From: Candidatus Methylopumilus turicensis
GTDB taxonomy: Bacteria; Pseudomonadota; Gammaproteobacteria; Burkholderiales; Methylophilaceae
Assembly (NCBI RefSeq): GCF_000953015.1
Contig: NZ_LN794158.1
Span: forward strand, 124,001 to 188,000
Direction of reading: 5' to 3'
DNA: 64,000 nucleotides
The stretch's first letter is position 1. The number at the start of each line of letters is the position of its first letter. The position numbers and the translations under genes are program-made. This document shows positions 41,725-51,144 of this stretch, piece after piece. The notes below the pieces were generated by a model. It was given only the letters and a program-made list of their open reading frames with translations, was not told where the DNA came from and did not search any database.

Positions 41725-41850
41725 GTGGGCTTTATAAGAATGATGCTAATTGGGGGGATGATAAGAGTAAAACCTAGTCTATACAAGGACAGAGACGCAA
41801 GATCTTAAATAATTTTTTCAAGAATTGCTTAAACTATACTGTTTTTATTG

Positions 41851-42764
41851 CTAAAGATTGCGCACAAACTCAATACGCGTTCCTTCGCTTGTGCCCAAGC
41901 TTAATGCGCCATCTGGCTTGTTTTTCTCGGCAATATCACCAAACAACGGATCTTCATCTTCTGCTGATGCTTGGCTGAGATTTTTAAAGTCATATAAATT
42001 CGTATCTGCGAGATGTGAAGGTTCAACGTTGCCAATAGCTCGGAAAATATTATTCACGCGTCCAGGCTGTTCCAACTCCCAAGCGTGGAGCATGTCTTTT
42101 ACTTTTTGTCGCTGTAAATTCTCTTGTGACCCGCAAAGGTCGCAAGGAATAATGGGGAAGCCCATTTGGCGAGCGTAAGTGGCAATGTCTTTTTCAGCAC
42201 AATAAGCCAGTGGACGTATCACAATATTTTGCCTGTCATTGGTCGCTAATTTGGGGGGCATGGCTTTCATTTTTGCGCCAAAGAATAAATTTAAAAATAA
42301 AGTTTCAACGATGTCATCGCGATGATGGCCCAAGGCGATTTTATTGGCGCCTAACTCTTTAGCCGTGCGATAAATGACGCCACGACGTAAGCGAGAACAT
42401 AAGGAGCAGGTGGTTTTTCCTTCTGGAATCTTTTCCTTTACGATGGAATAAGTGTCCGCTTCCACAATGCGATATTCAACACCAAGCTTTGCTAGGTATG
42501 CGGGCAATATATCCTCAGGAAAACCAGGTTGTTTTTGATCCAGATTCATTGCAATAATTTTGAAATCAATCGGCGCGCGCTCTTGCAGTGCTAATAAAAT
42601 CATGAGCATTGCATGCGAATCTTTGCCCCCACTCATGCAAACCAAAACAGTATACCATCTTCGATCATGTTGTAATCGCCAATCGCCTTACCTGTTGCGC
42701 TTATTAGGCTATTGCGGAGTCTTATAAATGTATTAGAGGCGTTGTCTGGGAGATGTTTAATCAT
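41851..42764 (-). pseudogene. ttcA: tRNA 2-thiocytidine synthetase ttcA, with a one-base frameshift
   Basis: TtcA thiolates C32 of some tRNAs using a PP-loop ATPase fold and an iron-sulfur cluster. The main frame (about 264 residues from 42645) has the PP-loop [52 protein letters not shown] and the second Cys pair CDLCGS. The N-terminal part lies in another frame from the ATG at 42764 (MIKHLPDN... ending in YNMIEDG). At about 42653-42654 one base is missing: the minus strand reads GATGGTATACTG where GATGGTGATACTG would restore the family sequence [19 protein letters not shown]. Either the gene is newly inactive or there is a sequencing error. It starts 16 bases after the stop of the pteridine reductase gene. 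Confidence 0.82.
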
Positions 42765-42780
42765 TTAATACTAACTAATT

Positions 42781-43548
42781 TTAGAGGTTAAGAGAGCGGC
42801 CGCCATCAACAGCAATAATTTGACCAGTGATGAAAGGCGCATCTTGAATAAGAAATTTTACCGCTTTTGCAATATCGTTTGGTTCCCCGATGCGTTTTAA
42901 TAAGGTTTGAGAAATTACGCGCTGACGATAGAGCTCATCAAACTGAGGGTTGTCTTCAGGCCACATCACAGGTCCTGGGGCCACCGCGTTAACACGAACA
43001 TCCGGTGAAAATTCATGCGCCAAAGATTTGGTCAGCGTTACAAGCCCTGCTTTGGCGACACTGTAAATGATGTAGCCTTTCTTGGGTCGTTCAACGTGCA
43101 TATCCGTGATATTAATAATGCACCCATGCTGTTTACGAAGCTCATCCGCTGCCGCTTGCGCTAAAAATAAAGGTGCTTTTAAATTTGAGCCCATTAAATC
43201 CTGCCATTGTTCATCTTTGATATCACCAATTTCAGTTGGGTAGTAACTCGAGGCATTGTTGATCAGCACGTCTAATCGTCCAAAATGTTGAATGCTTTCT
43301 TGCACCAAACTTGGCAAAATGGACAAGTTGAGTAAATCCCCCTGAATAATGGCAACGGAGTTCGGACGCTGTAAATTTAGCTCGGCCTGAAGTGCGCGGG
43401 CCTCATTGACCGAGCTGCGGTAATGAATCATCAGGTTTGCGCCGTTTGCATGCAGCAGTCTGCAAATAGACGCACCAACGCGTTTAGCGCCACCAGTGAT
43501 TAAAATAACTTTATTTTGTAAGCTGTCTTTCACGTTTTTTCCTGACAT
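42781..43548 (-). CDS. SDR-family pteridine reductase (FolM-like)
   Basis: This 255-residue short-chain dehydrogenase resembles pteridine reductase PTR1 and FolM, which reduce dihydropterin with NADPH. Seen here: the cofactor motif TGGAKRVGASICRLL (near residue 20), INNASSYYP, the catalytic Tyr-x-x-x-Lys in YSVAKAGLV, and the NAVAPGPVMWPEDNP segment. The TGGAKRVG start, with Arg rather than an acidic residue after the first strand, suits NADPH use. It is divergent from the methyltransferase gene at 43579 and is followed by ttcA on the same strand. The specific pterin role is inference from resemblance. Confidence 0.8.
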   Translation of the reverse strand: MSGKNVKDSLQNKVILITGGAKRVGASICRLLHANGANLMIHYRSSVNEARALQAELNLQRPNSVAIIQGDLLNLSILPSLVQESIQHFGRLDVLINNASSYYPTEIGDIKDEQWQDLMGSNLKAPLFLAQAAADELRKQHGCIINITDMHVERPKKGYIIYSVAKAGLVTLTKSLAHEFSPDVRVNAVAPGPVMWPEDNPQFDELYRQRVISQTLLKRIGEPNDIAKAVKFLIQDAPFITGQIIAVDGGRSLNL

Positions 43549-43578
43549 TTTATCTCTTGCAATTATAATCTAATCTTT

Positions 43579-44751
43579 ATGCACACTTCATTCCCGCAAC
43601 CAGATTCAGATGCAGTCGCACACAGTGTGGCATTGCTTGCGTCCATCCAATTGCTGATCGCAAGCAATGGAGGTTGGATTAACTTCGCCCAGTTAATGGA
43701 CGCCGCCTTGTACACCCCTGGCCTTGGTTATTACAGTGGCGGTGCTAAAAAGTTCGGTTTAAGTGGCGATTTTGTTACAGCACCAGAAATTTCACCTTTA
43801 TTTGCACAAGTGATTGCGAGGCAAGCACAGCAAGTCTTAAACGTGCTTCAACTACAAAACAAGCCAGGTGATATTTTAGAGCTGGGAGCAGGTACAGGCC
43901 GTTTGGCTAAAGATTTACTGCTTGAATTGGCCAAGCTCGAACAGTTGCCAACACGGTACATGATTTTAGAGGTGAGCGCTCATTTACGTGAAGTGCAGCA
44001 ATCTACTTTAAAAGCTGCTTTGCCGGATGATTTAATGAAGCGCATAGTTTGGTTGGATGCATTGCCCGATCATTTTAATGGGCTGATGTTTGCTAATGAA
44101 GTCTTAGACGCGTTGCCTGTGCATATGATTAAAAAAACGCTTGAGGGCGTTTCTGAATTGGGAGTGGTTTCAGCCCATGAAGGGTTGGCTTGGCAAGAAA
44201 AGCCTGTGTCGCTACCCGTATTAAAAGATTTTGTCGAAACCCTTGATTTAATGGAGGGCTACACAACCGAAATTTGTCTGGCCGCAACCGGCCTAGTTTC
44301 TAGCCTGGCTAATAGCCTGCAAAGCGGCATGCTGCTGATGATTGATTATGGTTTTTCTCGTGCGGAATACTACCATCAGCAACGCAATCAAGGCACTTTA
44401 ATGTGTCATTATCGCCACCGCGCTCATGGTGATCCTTTGGTTTATTTGGGATTGCAAGATATCACTGCACACGTTGATTTTACCAGGATTGCAGAAGCAG
44501 GCGTGGCCAATGGTTTGGAATTGATCGGCTTTTTAACACAGGCGCAGTTTCTAATTAATGCAGGCATTACCGAGTTACTTCAAAGCATTCCTGCAGAAGA
44601 TTCAGCGAACTATTTACCATTAGTTGCTTCGGCTCAGAAGTTATTGTCACCGGCTGAAATGGGCGATTTATTTAAAGTTATTGGCTTTGAGAAAAATCTA
44701 GACATACCTTATATTGGATTTTCCAGCGGGGATAAATCGCATACCTTGTAG
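43579..44751 (+). CDS. SAM-dependent methyltransferase, COG1565/MidA-like
   Basis: This 390-residue methyltransferase belongs to the COG1565 family, whose eukaryotic member NDUFAF7/MidA methylates an Arg of a complex I subunit. The N-terminal region ([44 protein letters not shown]) is diagnostic. The AdoMet-binding motif is [15 protein letters not shown], followed by the [14 protein letters not shown] and [32 protein letters not shown] segments, all family-conserved. It is divergent from the pteridine reductase gene (30-base gap) and followed 11 bases later by trmB. The bacterial substrate is unknown. Confidence 0.86.
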   Translation: MHTSFPQPDSDAVAHSVALLASIQLLIASNGGWINFAQLMDAALYTPGLGYYSGGAKKFGLSGDFVTAPEISPLFAQVIARQAQQVLNVLQLQNKPGDILELGAGTGRLAKDLLLELAKLEQLPTRYMILEVSAHLREVQQSTLKAALPDDLMKRIVWLDALPDHFNGLMFANEVLDALPVHMIKKTLEGVSELGVVSAHEGLAWQEKPVSLPVLKDFVETLDLMEGYTTEICLAATGLVSSLANSLQSGMLLMIDYGFSRAEYYHQQRNQGTLMCHYRHRAHGDPLVYLGLQDITAHVDFTRIAEAGVANGLELIGFLTQAQFLINAGITELLQSIPAEDSANYLPLVASAQKLLSPAEMGDLFKVIGFEKNLDIPYIGFSSGDKSHTL

Positions 44752-44762
44752 CTTCACGTATA

Positions 44763-45482
44763 ATGCCGCCCATGAATAAAGACACCCCACACATTGAACT
44801 AGAAGAAGACCTCACACAGCGTCGTATTCGTAGTTTTGTATTGCGCCAAGGTCGCCTGACAAAAGGGCAAGAAAAGGCGCTTGCTGATCATTGGCCAACA
44901 TTTGGCATTGATTACATCCCTGAAGCTTTAGACTTGTCCAAAACTTTTGGTCGGTCAGAAAGCTTGAAAGTTTTGGAGATTGGTTTTGGCATGGGTGAAA
45001 CCACAGCGACGATTGCAGAAGGGATGCCAGAGAGAGATTTTTTAGGCGTTGAAGTGCATACGCCTGGCGTTGGCGGTTTGCTGAAATTAATCGGTGAGAA
45101 GTCGTTGAGTAATGTGCGCATCATTCAGCATGATGTTGTGGATGTGCTCAATCATATGATTGCTGACGCTAGCTTGGATGGCGTTCATATTTTCTTCCCT
45201 GACCCTTGGCATAAAAAACGTCACCACAAACGCCGCTTAATTCAAGCTGAGTTCGTGAAGCTATTATGTTCAAAATTGAAATCAGGGGGCTACTTGCATG
45301 TAGCGACTGATTGGCAAGAATATGCCGAATGGGTGTTAGATATCTTGAAAGTCGAGCCATTGCTGACTAACTCAGCAAATGATTACGCGCCTAAACCAGC
45401 TTATCGTCCGCTGACCAAATTTGAAAATCGTGGAATTAAGTTAGGCCACGGCGTCTGGGATTTGATTTTCATTAGACAATAA
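44763..45482 (+). CDS. trmB: tRNA (guanine-N7-)-methyltransferase TrmB
   Basis: TrmB forms m7G46 in the variable loop of tRNAs. The 239-residue product includes the N-terminal [30 protein letters not shown], the AdoMet-binding [15 protein letters not shown], the [13 protein letters not shown] motif, and the active-site [20 protein letters not shown]. The C-terminal ends with [19 protein letters not shown], also conserved. It begins at the ATG at 44763 or 44772, and its 3' end overlaps the convergent engB gene by 42 bases. The assignment is firm. Confidence 0.95.
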   Translation: MPPMNKDTPHIELEEDLTQRRIRSFVLRQGRLTKGQEKALADHWPTFGIDYIPEALDLSKTFGRSESLKVLEIGFGMGETTATIAEGMPERDFLGVEVHTPGVGGLLKLIGEKSLSNVRIIQHDVVDVLNHMIADASLDGVHIFFPDPWHKKRHHKRRLIQAEFVKLLCSKLKSGGYLHVATDWQEYAEWVLDILKVEPLLTNSANDYAPKPAYRPLTKFENRGIKLGHGVWDLIFIRQ

Positions 45483-46079
45483 AGGGTCGTTTTTAAGCCA
45501 AGCACCAATGACGGTTTCAGCCTCTTCTACGCCTTGTTTTTTCAAGCTTGAGAAGAGTTGAATCGTACAATTTCCCCAAATGCTTTGTAATTCTTTTTTC
45601 ACCGCTTGCAAGGTTTGGTTGGCAGCGTTGCGTGATAATTTATCTGATTTTGTAAGTAATACATGAATAGGTCTGCCACTTGGTGAGAACCAGTCCAACA
45701 TTTGGCGGTCAAGTGGAGTGAGTGGATGACGGCAATCCATCACCAACACTAAGCCATATAATGTACTGCGTTGGCTGAGGTACTTTGATAGGGTCATTTG
45801 CCAATGTGCACGCATCGATGCCGGTACTTTTGCATAGCCGTAGCCTGGTAAATCGACTAAAAAGCGGTCGTTGCCTAAGCTGAAAAAGTTAATCAGTTGG
45901 GTCCGGCCAGGTTGTTTGCTGACGTATGCCAGACGATTGTGGTTAGCCAAGGTGTTGAGCGCACTTGATTTACCCGCATTCGAACGTCCAGCAAATGCAA
46001 CTTCAATGCCAACTGGGTCAGGCAGATCGCGGAGGTGGTGAGCGGAAATGTAAAACGTAGCATTTTGGAACAACGGCAT
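45441..46079 (-). CDS. engB: Ribosome biogenesis GTPase EngB/YsxC
   Basis: EngB (YihA/YsxC) is an essential GTPase needed for large-subunit assembly. The 212-residue protein has the G1 motif [15 protein letters not shown]2-like [10 protein letters not shown]3 [13 protein letters not shown]4 LTKSDKL and G5-region LFSSLKKQG. The length matches the family. Its stop-proximal 42 bases overlap the 3' end of trmB on the opposite strand. The start (ATG at 46079) precedes the conserved N-terminal [14 protein letters not shown]. It is divergent from the cytochrome c4 gene at 46187. The assignment is clear. Confidence 0.95.
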   Translation of the reverse strand: MPLFQNATFYISAHHLRDLPDPVGIEVAFAGRSNAGKSSALNTLANHNRLAYVSKQPGRTQLINFFSLGNDRFLVDLPGYGYAKVPASMRAHWQMTLSKYLSQRSTLYGLVLVMDCRHPLTPLDRQMLDWFSPSGRPIHVLLTKSDKLSRNAANQTLQAVKKELQSIWGNCTIQLFSSLKKQGVEEAETVIGAWLKNDPLLSNENQIPDAVA

Positions 46080-46186
46080 AAGATAACCCTTTCAAGGCCG
46101 AAAATGCTACCACGATTAGGCGATTTTCGATAAAATGTTTTAATTATTGTAAATGTATCAGTCACAAGGTTTAAGGGAAAATAAGC

Positions 46187-46798
46187 ATGAAAATCGGTAA
46201 CGTATTAGCAATTGTCCTAGTGTTTGTTGGTTTTATTACAACTGCGCAAGCAGCTGGCAATGCGGCTGCGGGTGAGAAAATTGTGACTGGCGTATGTGCT
46301 GCCTGCCATGGTGCTGATGGCAATAGCGTCATTACAAGCAATCCTAGACTTGCGCAGCAGCATCCTGAGTATATTGCGAAGCAATTAGCCAATTTTAAAT
46401 CTGGCGAGCGTAAAAATGCTGTCATGTCAGGGATTGCTGCAGGTCTCTCGGCTGAAGATATGGCCAATGTAGCAGCATACTTTGGCGCGCAAAAAGGTAA
46501 AGTTGGTAGTGCAAAATCGAACGTCGCAGGCTCTCTAGGTGAAAAAATTTACCGTGGGGGGATTGCCAGTGTTGGTGTTCCAGCTTGTGCGTCATGTCAC
46601 GGCGCTACAGGCGCTGGCATTCCTGTTCAGTTTCCAAGATTATCTGGTCAACATGCAGAGTACGTTGTGACTCAGCTGAAAGCTTTCTATGCAGGAGAGC
46701 GTGCAAATGATAACGCTAAGGTCATGCGAATGATTGCCTCAAAACTTTCCGACGCTGAAATGGCTGCAGTGGCAGATTACATTCAAGGTTTGCATTAA
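46187..46798 (+). CDS. Cytochrome c4 (dihaem)
   Basis: This 203-residue protein is a dihaem cytochrome c of the c4 type, an electron carrier between the bc1 complex and terminal oxidases or other acceptors. A signal peptide (KIGNVLAIVLVFVGFITTAQA) precedes two repeated class I cytochrome domains. The haem-binding motifs are CAACH (Cys37-His41) and CASCH (Cys134-His138). Axial Met ligands fit the NAVMSGIA and KVMRMIA segments. The halves share the NPRLAQQHPEYIAKQLANFKSGER versus FPRLSGQHAEYVVTQLKAFYAGER pattern, evidence of internal duplication. It lies next to resB-ccsA, the maturation system for such cytochromes. Confidence 0.93.
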   Translation: MKIGNVLAIVLVFVGFITTAQAAGNAAAGEKIVTGVCAACHGADGNSVITSNPRLAQQHPEYIAKQLANFKSGERKNAVMSGIAAGLSAEDMANVAAYFGAQKGKVGSAKSNVAGSLGEKIYRGGIASVGVPACASCHGATGAGIPVQFPRLSGQHAEYVVTQLKAFYAGERANDNAKVMRMIASKLSDAEMAAVADYIQGLH

Positions 46799-46837
46799 TT
46801 TGAAACTATTTGGTTACTAAGTGTTACCAAGTAAATG

Positions 46838-46866
46838 AGGGTGGCGCTGCCACCCTTAATTTTTTG
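46838..46866 (+). terminator. Intrinsic terminator of the cytochrome c4 gene
   Basis: GGGTGGC (46839-46845) and GCCACCC (46849-46855) form a 7-bp stem around GCT, followed by TTAATTTTTT. It lies about 40 bases after the cytochrome stop codon and before resB. Confidence 0.88.
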
Positions 46867-46936
46867 GTATGCAACTCTGCTCCTTCACGGGCAATTTCAT
46901 CATAAGTTTCACTTCAATATTGGTTGAAAGTTTTTA

Positions 46937-48889
46937 ATGACGAACTCTAAAAGACTCTATGAACTACTAAGCTCCATGCGCTTTGCGGTGAGCGTATTAA
47001 CGGTCTTGGGAATTGCTTCGATCATTGGAACAGTGCTCAAACAAAATGAGCCCTATGCCAATTATGTCATTCAATTCGGACAATTTTGGTTTGATATGTT
47101 TGAAATGATGGGGCTCTATGATGTTTACCACAGTGCTTGGTTTTTAGTTATTTTGGTTTTTTTGGTGGCATCTACCAGTCTTTGTATTTATCGCAATACC
47201 CCCTTGATGCTCAAAGAACTGCGTGCTTATCGTGAGCATGTTACGGAGAAATCTCTCAGGGCTTTTAGTCACCAGCATGAATATACAAGCACTCAAAATT
47301 TTGATCAAACCAAGCAAGACTTAAGTCACTTTTTAAAGGCACGTGGTTTCCGATTTAGAACCGTTAAGCATAAGGATGGCAGTGAGCTAATCGCCGCTAA
47401 GGCGGGCAGTTACCAACGTCTTGGCTACATATTCACCCATGCCGCAATTGTCATTATTTGTGTTGGTGGCTTGATGGATGGCAATGTGCCTCTCAAAATT
47501 GAAGAGCTGTTTGGCAACAAAACAGTCGAATCTAGAGACATCCCAGCAAGTGAAGTCCCGAAGAAAAGTCGACTGTCTGTTAGTAATTTATCTTTTAGAG
47601 CGAACATGACACTCCCTGAAGGGGCAAGTGCTGATGTAGCATTTCAGCGTGTGCGAGATGGTTATATGGTGCAAGAGTTGCCATTTAGTATTGCACTCAC
47701 AGACTTTAGAATTGAGCATTACCCCACAGGGCAGCCAAAGTCGTTTGAAAGTGATTTGGTGATTATTGATCCCGACTTAAAAGAGCCGCTTAAGCAGACG
47801 ATTAGCGTGAATCATCCTTTGATTTATAAAGGGATCGCAATTTACCAGTCTGACTTTCAAGATGGCGGCACACACTTAAATTTTGATGTCTGGGGGATTC
47901 TAAGTTCTGCATCAAAATCTATTCCTTTGGCAGGAAATATTTTCGGAAAGACGATGTTTGGTGAAGGCGATGGTGCATTACAACTCGAGTTTATTGATTT
48001 TCGCAAATTCAATATCTTAAACTTAAGCCCTGATGGAAAAGGGAAGCCACACAATGTTGGTCCAAATGTGACTTTTAAGGTGCGTGATAGTGCTGGCCAA
48101 GCGAAAGAGTATGTGAACTATATGCAGCCATTGCAACTAGATGGTAAATACTATTTTGTTTCAGGAATGCGTTCAACGCCTCAAGAAGAGTTTAAATACC
48201 TTCGCGTTCCAGCCGACAGTAATTTTGAGATTCAGGGCTTTATGCGCACGCGTGCAGTCCTTTTTAATAAAGGACTTCATCAAGAAGTAGCACGTCGATT
48301 CGCACTAAAAGCGCTCAAGCCAACTGATGACTTGGTGGTTAAACAAAAATTTGAAGCAAGTGTTGTTCAGTTACTTGGTGCTTTTGCGGATGGTGGGTTT
48401 GCCGAAATTGCTAAACTAATCGATGCCTCTGTCCCTCAGGCGCAACGTGAGGCTGCAGCTCAAACTTATATAAAGATCATCACGGGCGCTGCTTTTGAAG
48501 CTTATCAAGTTGGTCAGGAGCGTGCTGGGATTAAAAATGCAAAAGTGGATGAAAGTACGCAGACATTCTTACAAGACTCACTTAATGCGATCAGTGATTT
48601 GTTCTTTTATGGTGAGCCAATTTACTTGCAGATGACTAAATTTGAACAGCGCGAAGCAAGCGGTTTGCAGTTAACCCGTTCGCCAGGTAAGAACTTAGTG
48701 TATTTGGGTTCTGTCTTACTCGTGTTGGGAATCTTTGCGATGATTTATATTCGCGAGAGACGGATTTGGTTGCTAATCAAGCCTGAAAAGAGCGTGTTAT
48801 TTGCGATGTCAGCAAACCGGAAAAATCGCGATTTTGAGATTGAATTTAATCGCTACCAAGGTCAACTGTCAGCACTCTTACAACGTTAA
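46937..48889 (+). CDS. resB: Cytochrome c biogenesis protein ResB
   Basis: ResB (Ccs1) is the haem delivery partner in system II cytochrome c maturation. The 650-residue inner-membrane protein has N-terminal membrane helices (MRFAVSVLTVLGIASIIGTVLKQNEPYANYVIQFGQFWFD and YHSAWFLVILVFLVASTSLCIYR), a large periplasmic beta-rich region (from about 110 to 570) and a C-terminal membrane helix (NLVYLGSVLLVLGIFAMIYI). The QNEPYANY, YRNTP and YHSAWF motifs are family-specific. It lies 28 bases upstream of ccsA, with which it forms the CcsBA haem lyase. The gene is complete. Confidence 0.94.
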   Translation: MTNSKRLYELLSSMRFAVSVLTVLGIASIIGTVLKQNEPYANYVIQFGQFWFDMFEMMGLYDVYHSAWFLVILVFLVASTSLCIYRNTPLMLKELRAYREHVTEKSLRAFSHQHEYTSTQNFDQTKQDLSHFLKARGFRFRTVKHKDGSELIAAKAGSYQRLGYIFTHAAIVIICVGGLMDGNVPLKIEELFGNKTVESRDIPASEVPKKSRLSVSNLSFRANMTLPEGASADVAFQRVRDGYMVQELPFSIALTDFRIEHYPTGQPKSFESDLVIIDPDLKEPLKQTISVNHPLIYKGIAIYQSDFQDGGTHLNFDVWGILSSASKSIPLAGNIFGKTMFGEGDGALQLEFIDFRKFNILNLSPDGKGKPHNVGPNVTFKVRDSAGQAKEYVNYMQPLQLDGKYYFVSGMRSTPQEEFKYLRVPADSNFEIQGFMRTRAVLFNKGLHQEVARRFALKALKPTDDLVVKQKFEASVVQLLGAFADGGFAEIAKLIDASVPQAQREAAAQTYIKIITGAAFEAYQVGQERAGIKNAKVDESTQTFLQDSLNAISDLFFYGEPIYLQMTKFEQREASGLQLTRSPGKNLVYLGSVLLVLGIFAMIYIRERRIWLLIKPEKSVLFAMSANRKNRDFEIEFNRYQGQLSALLQR

Positions 48890-48917
48890 ATATCAAAAGT
48901 CATTTTAGGATAACGCC

Positions 48918-50081
48918 ATGGCGACGAAGCAAAATACAAGCCCTACCAATATAAATAATGACCCTGTACCATTTTTTAGCCAGCTAGGCTGGAAGGATTG
49001 GCTTTATGCCATGGTGCTGATGGCGGCAACGATCTTTGCCTATACAAAATACAATGCCTACATGGACATTTACGAAACAACGTTCTTGTTTGGGGCGGGG
49101 GTTGTTTTTAGTGTGCTAGGTTGGTGTTGGAAGCCGATTCGTCTTCTGCTCGTAGGCATTGCTGCCCTTAGTTTGTTTTCTATCAATCTTTACCAAGGAG
49201 ATCTTGAGCGGGCAAATCAAGTGTTCTTCTTAAAGTTCATGATAGGCAGTCAGACTGCTGTCATGTGGATGAATGTGTTGTTTGTATTGGCCATGCTCAC
49301 TTATTGGTTTGCGCTATTTGCACGCTCTACATTTACTGGCAAGGTGGCAACTAGTCTCACATGGGCGGCAGTATTGATGGGTTTTGTAGGCTTAATGGTG
49401 CGCTGGTATGAGTCATATTTAATTGCACCCGATGTTGGCCATATCCCACTCAGTAACTTGTATGAAGTGTTCATTCTGTTTTGTCTCATCACCTCGTTGA
49501 TGTATTTATATTACGAGCAACGCTACGCCACTAAACAGTTGGGTGGTTTTGTCATGTTGGTGGTGAGTGCAGCTGTTGGCTTTATCCTTTGGTACACATT
49601 TAGTCGTCACGCTAATGGTATTCAACCTTTGGTGCCTGCGCTCCAATCTTATTGGATGAAAATCCATGTGCCAGCGAATTTTGTTGGATACGGCGCCTTC
49701 TCCTTAGCTGCAATGGTCGCCATTGCATATTTGCTTGCTGAAAAAGGTGTGATGTCGTCTCGTTTACCAGGAACGGATGTGCTGGATGACTTGATGTACA
49801 AAGCGATTTCAGTAGGCTTTGCATTCTTTACCATCGCTACTATTTTGGGTGCAGTTTGGGCGGCAGAGGCCTGGGGTGGTTATTGGTCTTGGGATGCAAA
49901 AGAAACATGGGCGCTTATTGTTTGGCTTAACTATGCGGCATGGCTGCACTTACGTTTAGTGAAGGGTCTGCGTGGCCCGATGCTGGCTTGGTGGGCGCTT
50001 ATTGGTTTGCTAGTTACAACCTTCGCATTCTTGGGGGTGAATATGTTTCTCTCAGGGCTGCACTCTTACGGTACGCTATAG
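48918..50081 (+). CDS. ccsA: Cytochrome c biogenesis protein CcsA/ResC
   Basis: CcsA is the haem-handling integral membrane component of system II. The 387-residue protein has about eight to ten hydrophobic segments. The tryptophan-rich WWD haem-binding motif is present as AEAWGGYWSWDAKETWAL (about 315-332). Conserved His residues for haem relay occur in TFSRHANGIQPLVPALQSYW, WMKIHVPANFVGYGAF and the C-terminal HLRLVKGLRGP and LSGLHSYG. It follows resB, and a strong terminator follows it. Together they attach haem covalently to apocytochromes such as the c4 encoded upstream. Confidence 0.93.
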   Translation: MATKQNTSPTNINNDPVPFFSQLGWKDWLYAMVLMAATIFAYTKYNAYMDIYETTFLFGAGVVFSVLGWCWKPIRLLLVGIAALSLFSINLYQGDLERANQVFFLKFMIGSQTAVMWMNVLFVLAMLTYWFALFARSTFTGKVATSLTWAAVLMGFVGLMVRWYESYLIAPDVGHIPLSNLYEVFILFCLITSLMYLYYEQRYATKQLGGFVMLVVSAAVGFILWYTFSRHANGIQPLVPALQSYWMKIHVPANFVGYGAFSLAAMVAIAYLLAEKGVMSSRLPGTDVLDDLMYKAISVGFAFFTIATILGAVWAAEAWGGYWSWDAKETWALIVWLNYAAWLHLRLVKGLRGPMLAWWALIGLLVTTFAFLGVNMFLSGLHSYGTL

Positions 50082-50110
50082 TTTTATAAAGCTTTATAAC
50101 TCCCTATAGG

Positions 50111-50151
50111 TCCTGCACTCGTCAGTATTTACTGATGATGCAGGATTTTTT
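50111..50151 (+). terminator. Intrinsic terminator of resB-ccsA
   Basis: TCCTGCA and TGCAGGA form the outer stem and TCAGTA/TACTGA an inner stem, and TTTTTTG follows. It lies 29 bases past the ccsA stop codon. Confidence 0.88.
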
Positions 50152-50220
50152 GTTTACCCCTCTCTATTTTATTAAACCGCATTTTTATGGCTTAAATTCA
50201 CACCTTTTAACCTGTCGTAT

Positions 50221-50240
50221 ATTGTTAAATATTTAACAAT
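50221..50240. promoter_or_regulatory. Perfect 20-base palindrome upstream of the pseudopilin gene
   Basis: ATTGTTAAATATTTAACAAT is a perfect palindrome with 10-base arms and no spacer. It sits in the 306-base AT-rich region between ccsA and the pilin gene, 148 bases before the pilin start. The rest of that interval holds only the ccsA terminator and no gene. A dimeric regulator is the likeliest ligand. Confidence 0.4.
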
Positions 50241-50387
50241 TAAAATGTTTATTTATCATTATGTTGCATTGGTTTATTCAGTAAACTATTATTTGAAAAT
50301 ATTGAATCTTAGGCCGTGCACAGATGGCTTCTAAGCAATTAAATCGTGGTTCTGATCAACACCATACCAATGTCTTGAAAGGCGGGA

Positions 50388-51050
50388 ATGAATAAAATGA
50401 AAAAAAATGCTGGATTTACACTGATTGAATTAGCTATTGTGCTGGTGATTATTGGCTTGTTGCTGGGCGGGGTGCTGAAGGGGCAGGAGCTCATTAATAG
50501 CGCCAAAGTAAAAAATTTGGCTGCTGATTTTAGAAATGTGCCTGTATATATTTACGGCTATCAAGATAAGTTCAAGGCAATGCCTGGCGATGATAAGTCC
50601 GCAGTAACACATTTGGGCGCCTCTGCAACAAATTCGACAGGCTCCACCAGTGGAGATGGCGTGATTAATGGTGTATGGGATTCCAATACTGCAGCAGATG
50701 AGTCCATTTTATTTTGGCAGCATGTTCGATTGGCTGGTTTAGCACCAGGCCCAACTGTTATTCCAACTGGCACTGATATGTCTAGTTTTGTCCCATCAAA
50801 TTCTAACGGAGGGCGTATCGGTGTTTCTGCAACTACTCCTATCACTGGAATGCCAGGCACATATTTTATGTGTTCGTCTGGTATAGATGCCAAATATGCT
50901 TTGCAAATTGACACGACTATTGATGATGGTAATACCTCAACGGGATCAATTCGCGCAGTTGCAACTTCAGCTGCGCCAGCAACTGCAATAGCCCCTGCAG
51001 TTATTACAACTACTACAACTGGCGCTTATACCGTTTGCCAATCATTCTAG
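50388..51050 (+). CDS. Type IV pilin/type II secretion-like pseudopilin, solitary
   Basis: This 220-residue protein has a class III prepilin leader: a short basic segment KKNAG before the cleavage point, then FTLIELAIVLVIIGLLLGG, with the conserved Glu5 of the mature protein. The rest is Ser/Thr/Gly/Ala-rich, with a Cys pair (MCSSG and VCQSF) that may form the C-terminal D-loop. Such proteins are built into pilus or pseudopilus fibres. No pil or gsp assembly genes are near, so it stands alone between a terminator and the mla operon. The ATG at 50388 lies directly after GGCGGGA; the ATG at 50397 is better spaced, giving MKKNAGFTL. Its own terminator follows. Confidence 0.83.
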   Translation: MNKMKKNAGFTLIELAIVLVIIGLLLGGVLKGQELINSAKVKNLAADFRNVPVYIYGYQDKFKAMPGDDKSAVTHLGASATNSTGSTSGDGVINGVWDSNTAADESILFWQHVRLAGLAPGPTVIPTGTDMSSFVPSNSNGGRIGVSATTPITGMPGTYFMCSSGIDAKYALQIDTTIDDGNTSTGSIRAVATSAAPATAIAPAVITTTTTGAYTVCQSF

Positions 51051-51067
51051 AATATTAGAAGTAAACA

Positions 51068-51091
51068 AAAGCCCGCTTCGGCGGGCTTTTT
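51068..51091 (+). terminator. Intrinsic terminator of the pseudopilin gene
   Basis: AAAGCCCGC and GCGGGCTTT pair around TTCG, with T residues following. It lies about 18 bases after the stop codon. Confidence 0.92.
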
Positions 51092-51144
51092 CATTTCTAT
51101 TATCAATCACACTCAATATGCATTAAAATAACGAAATACTTTTA

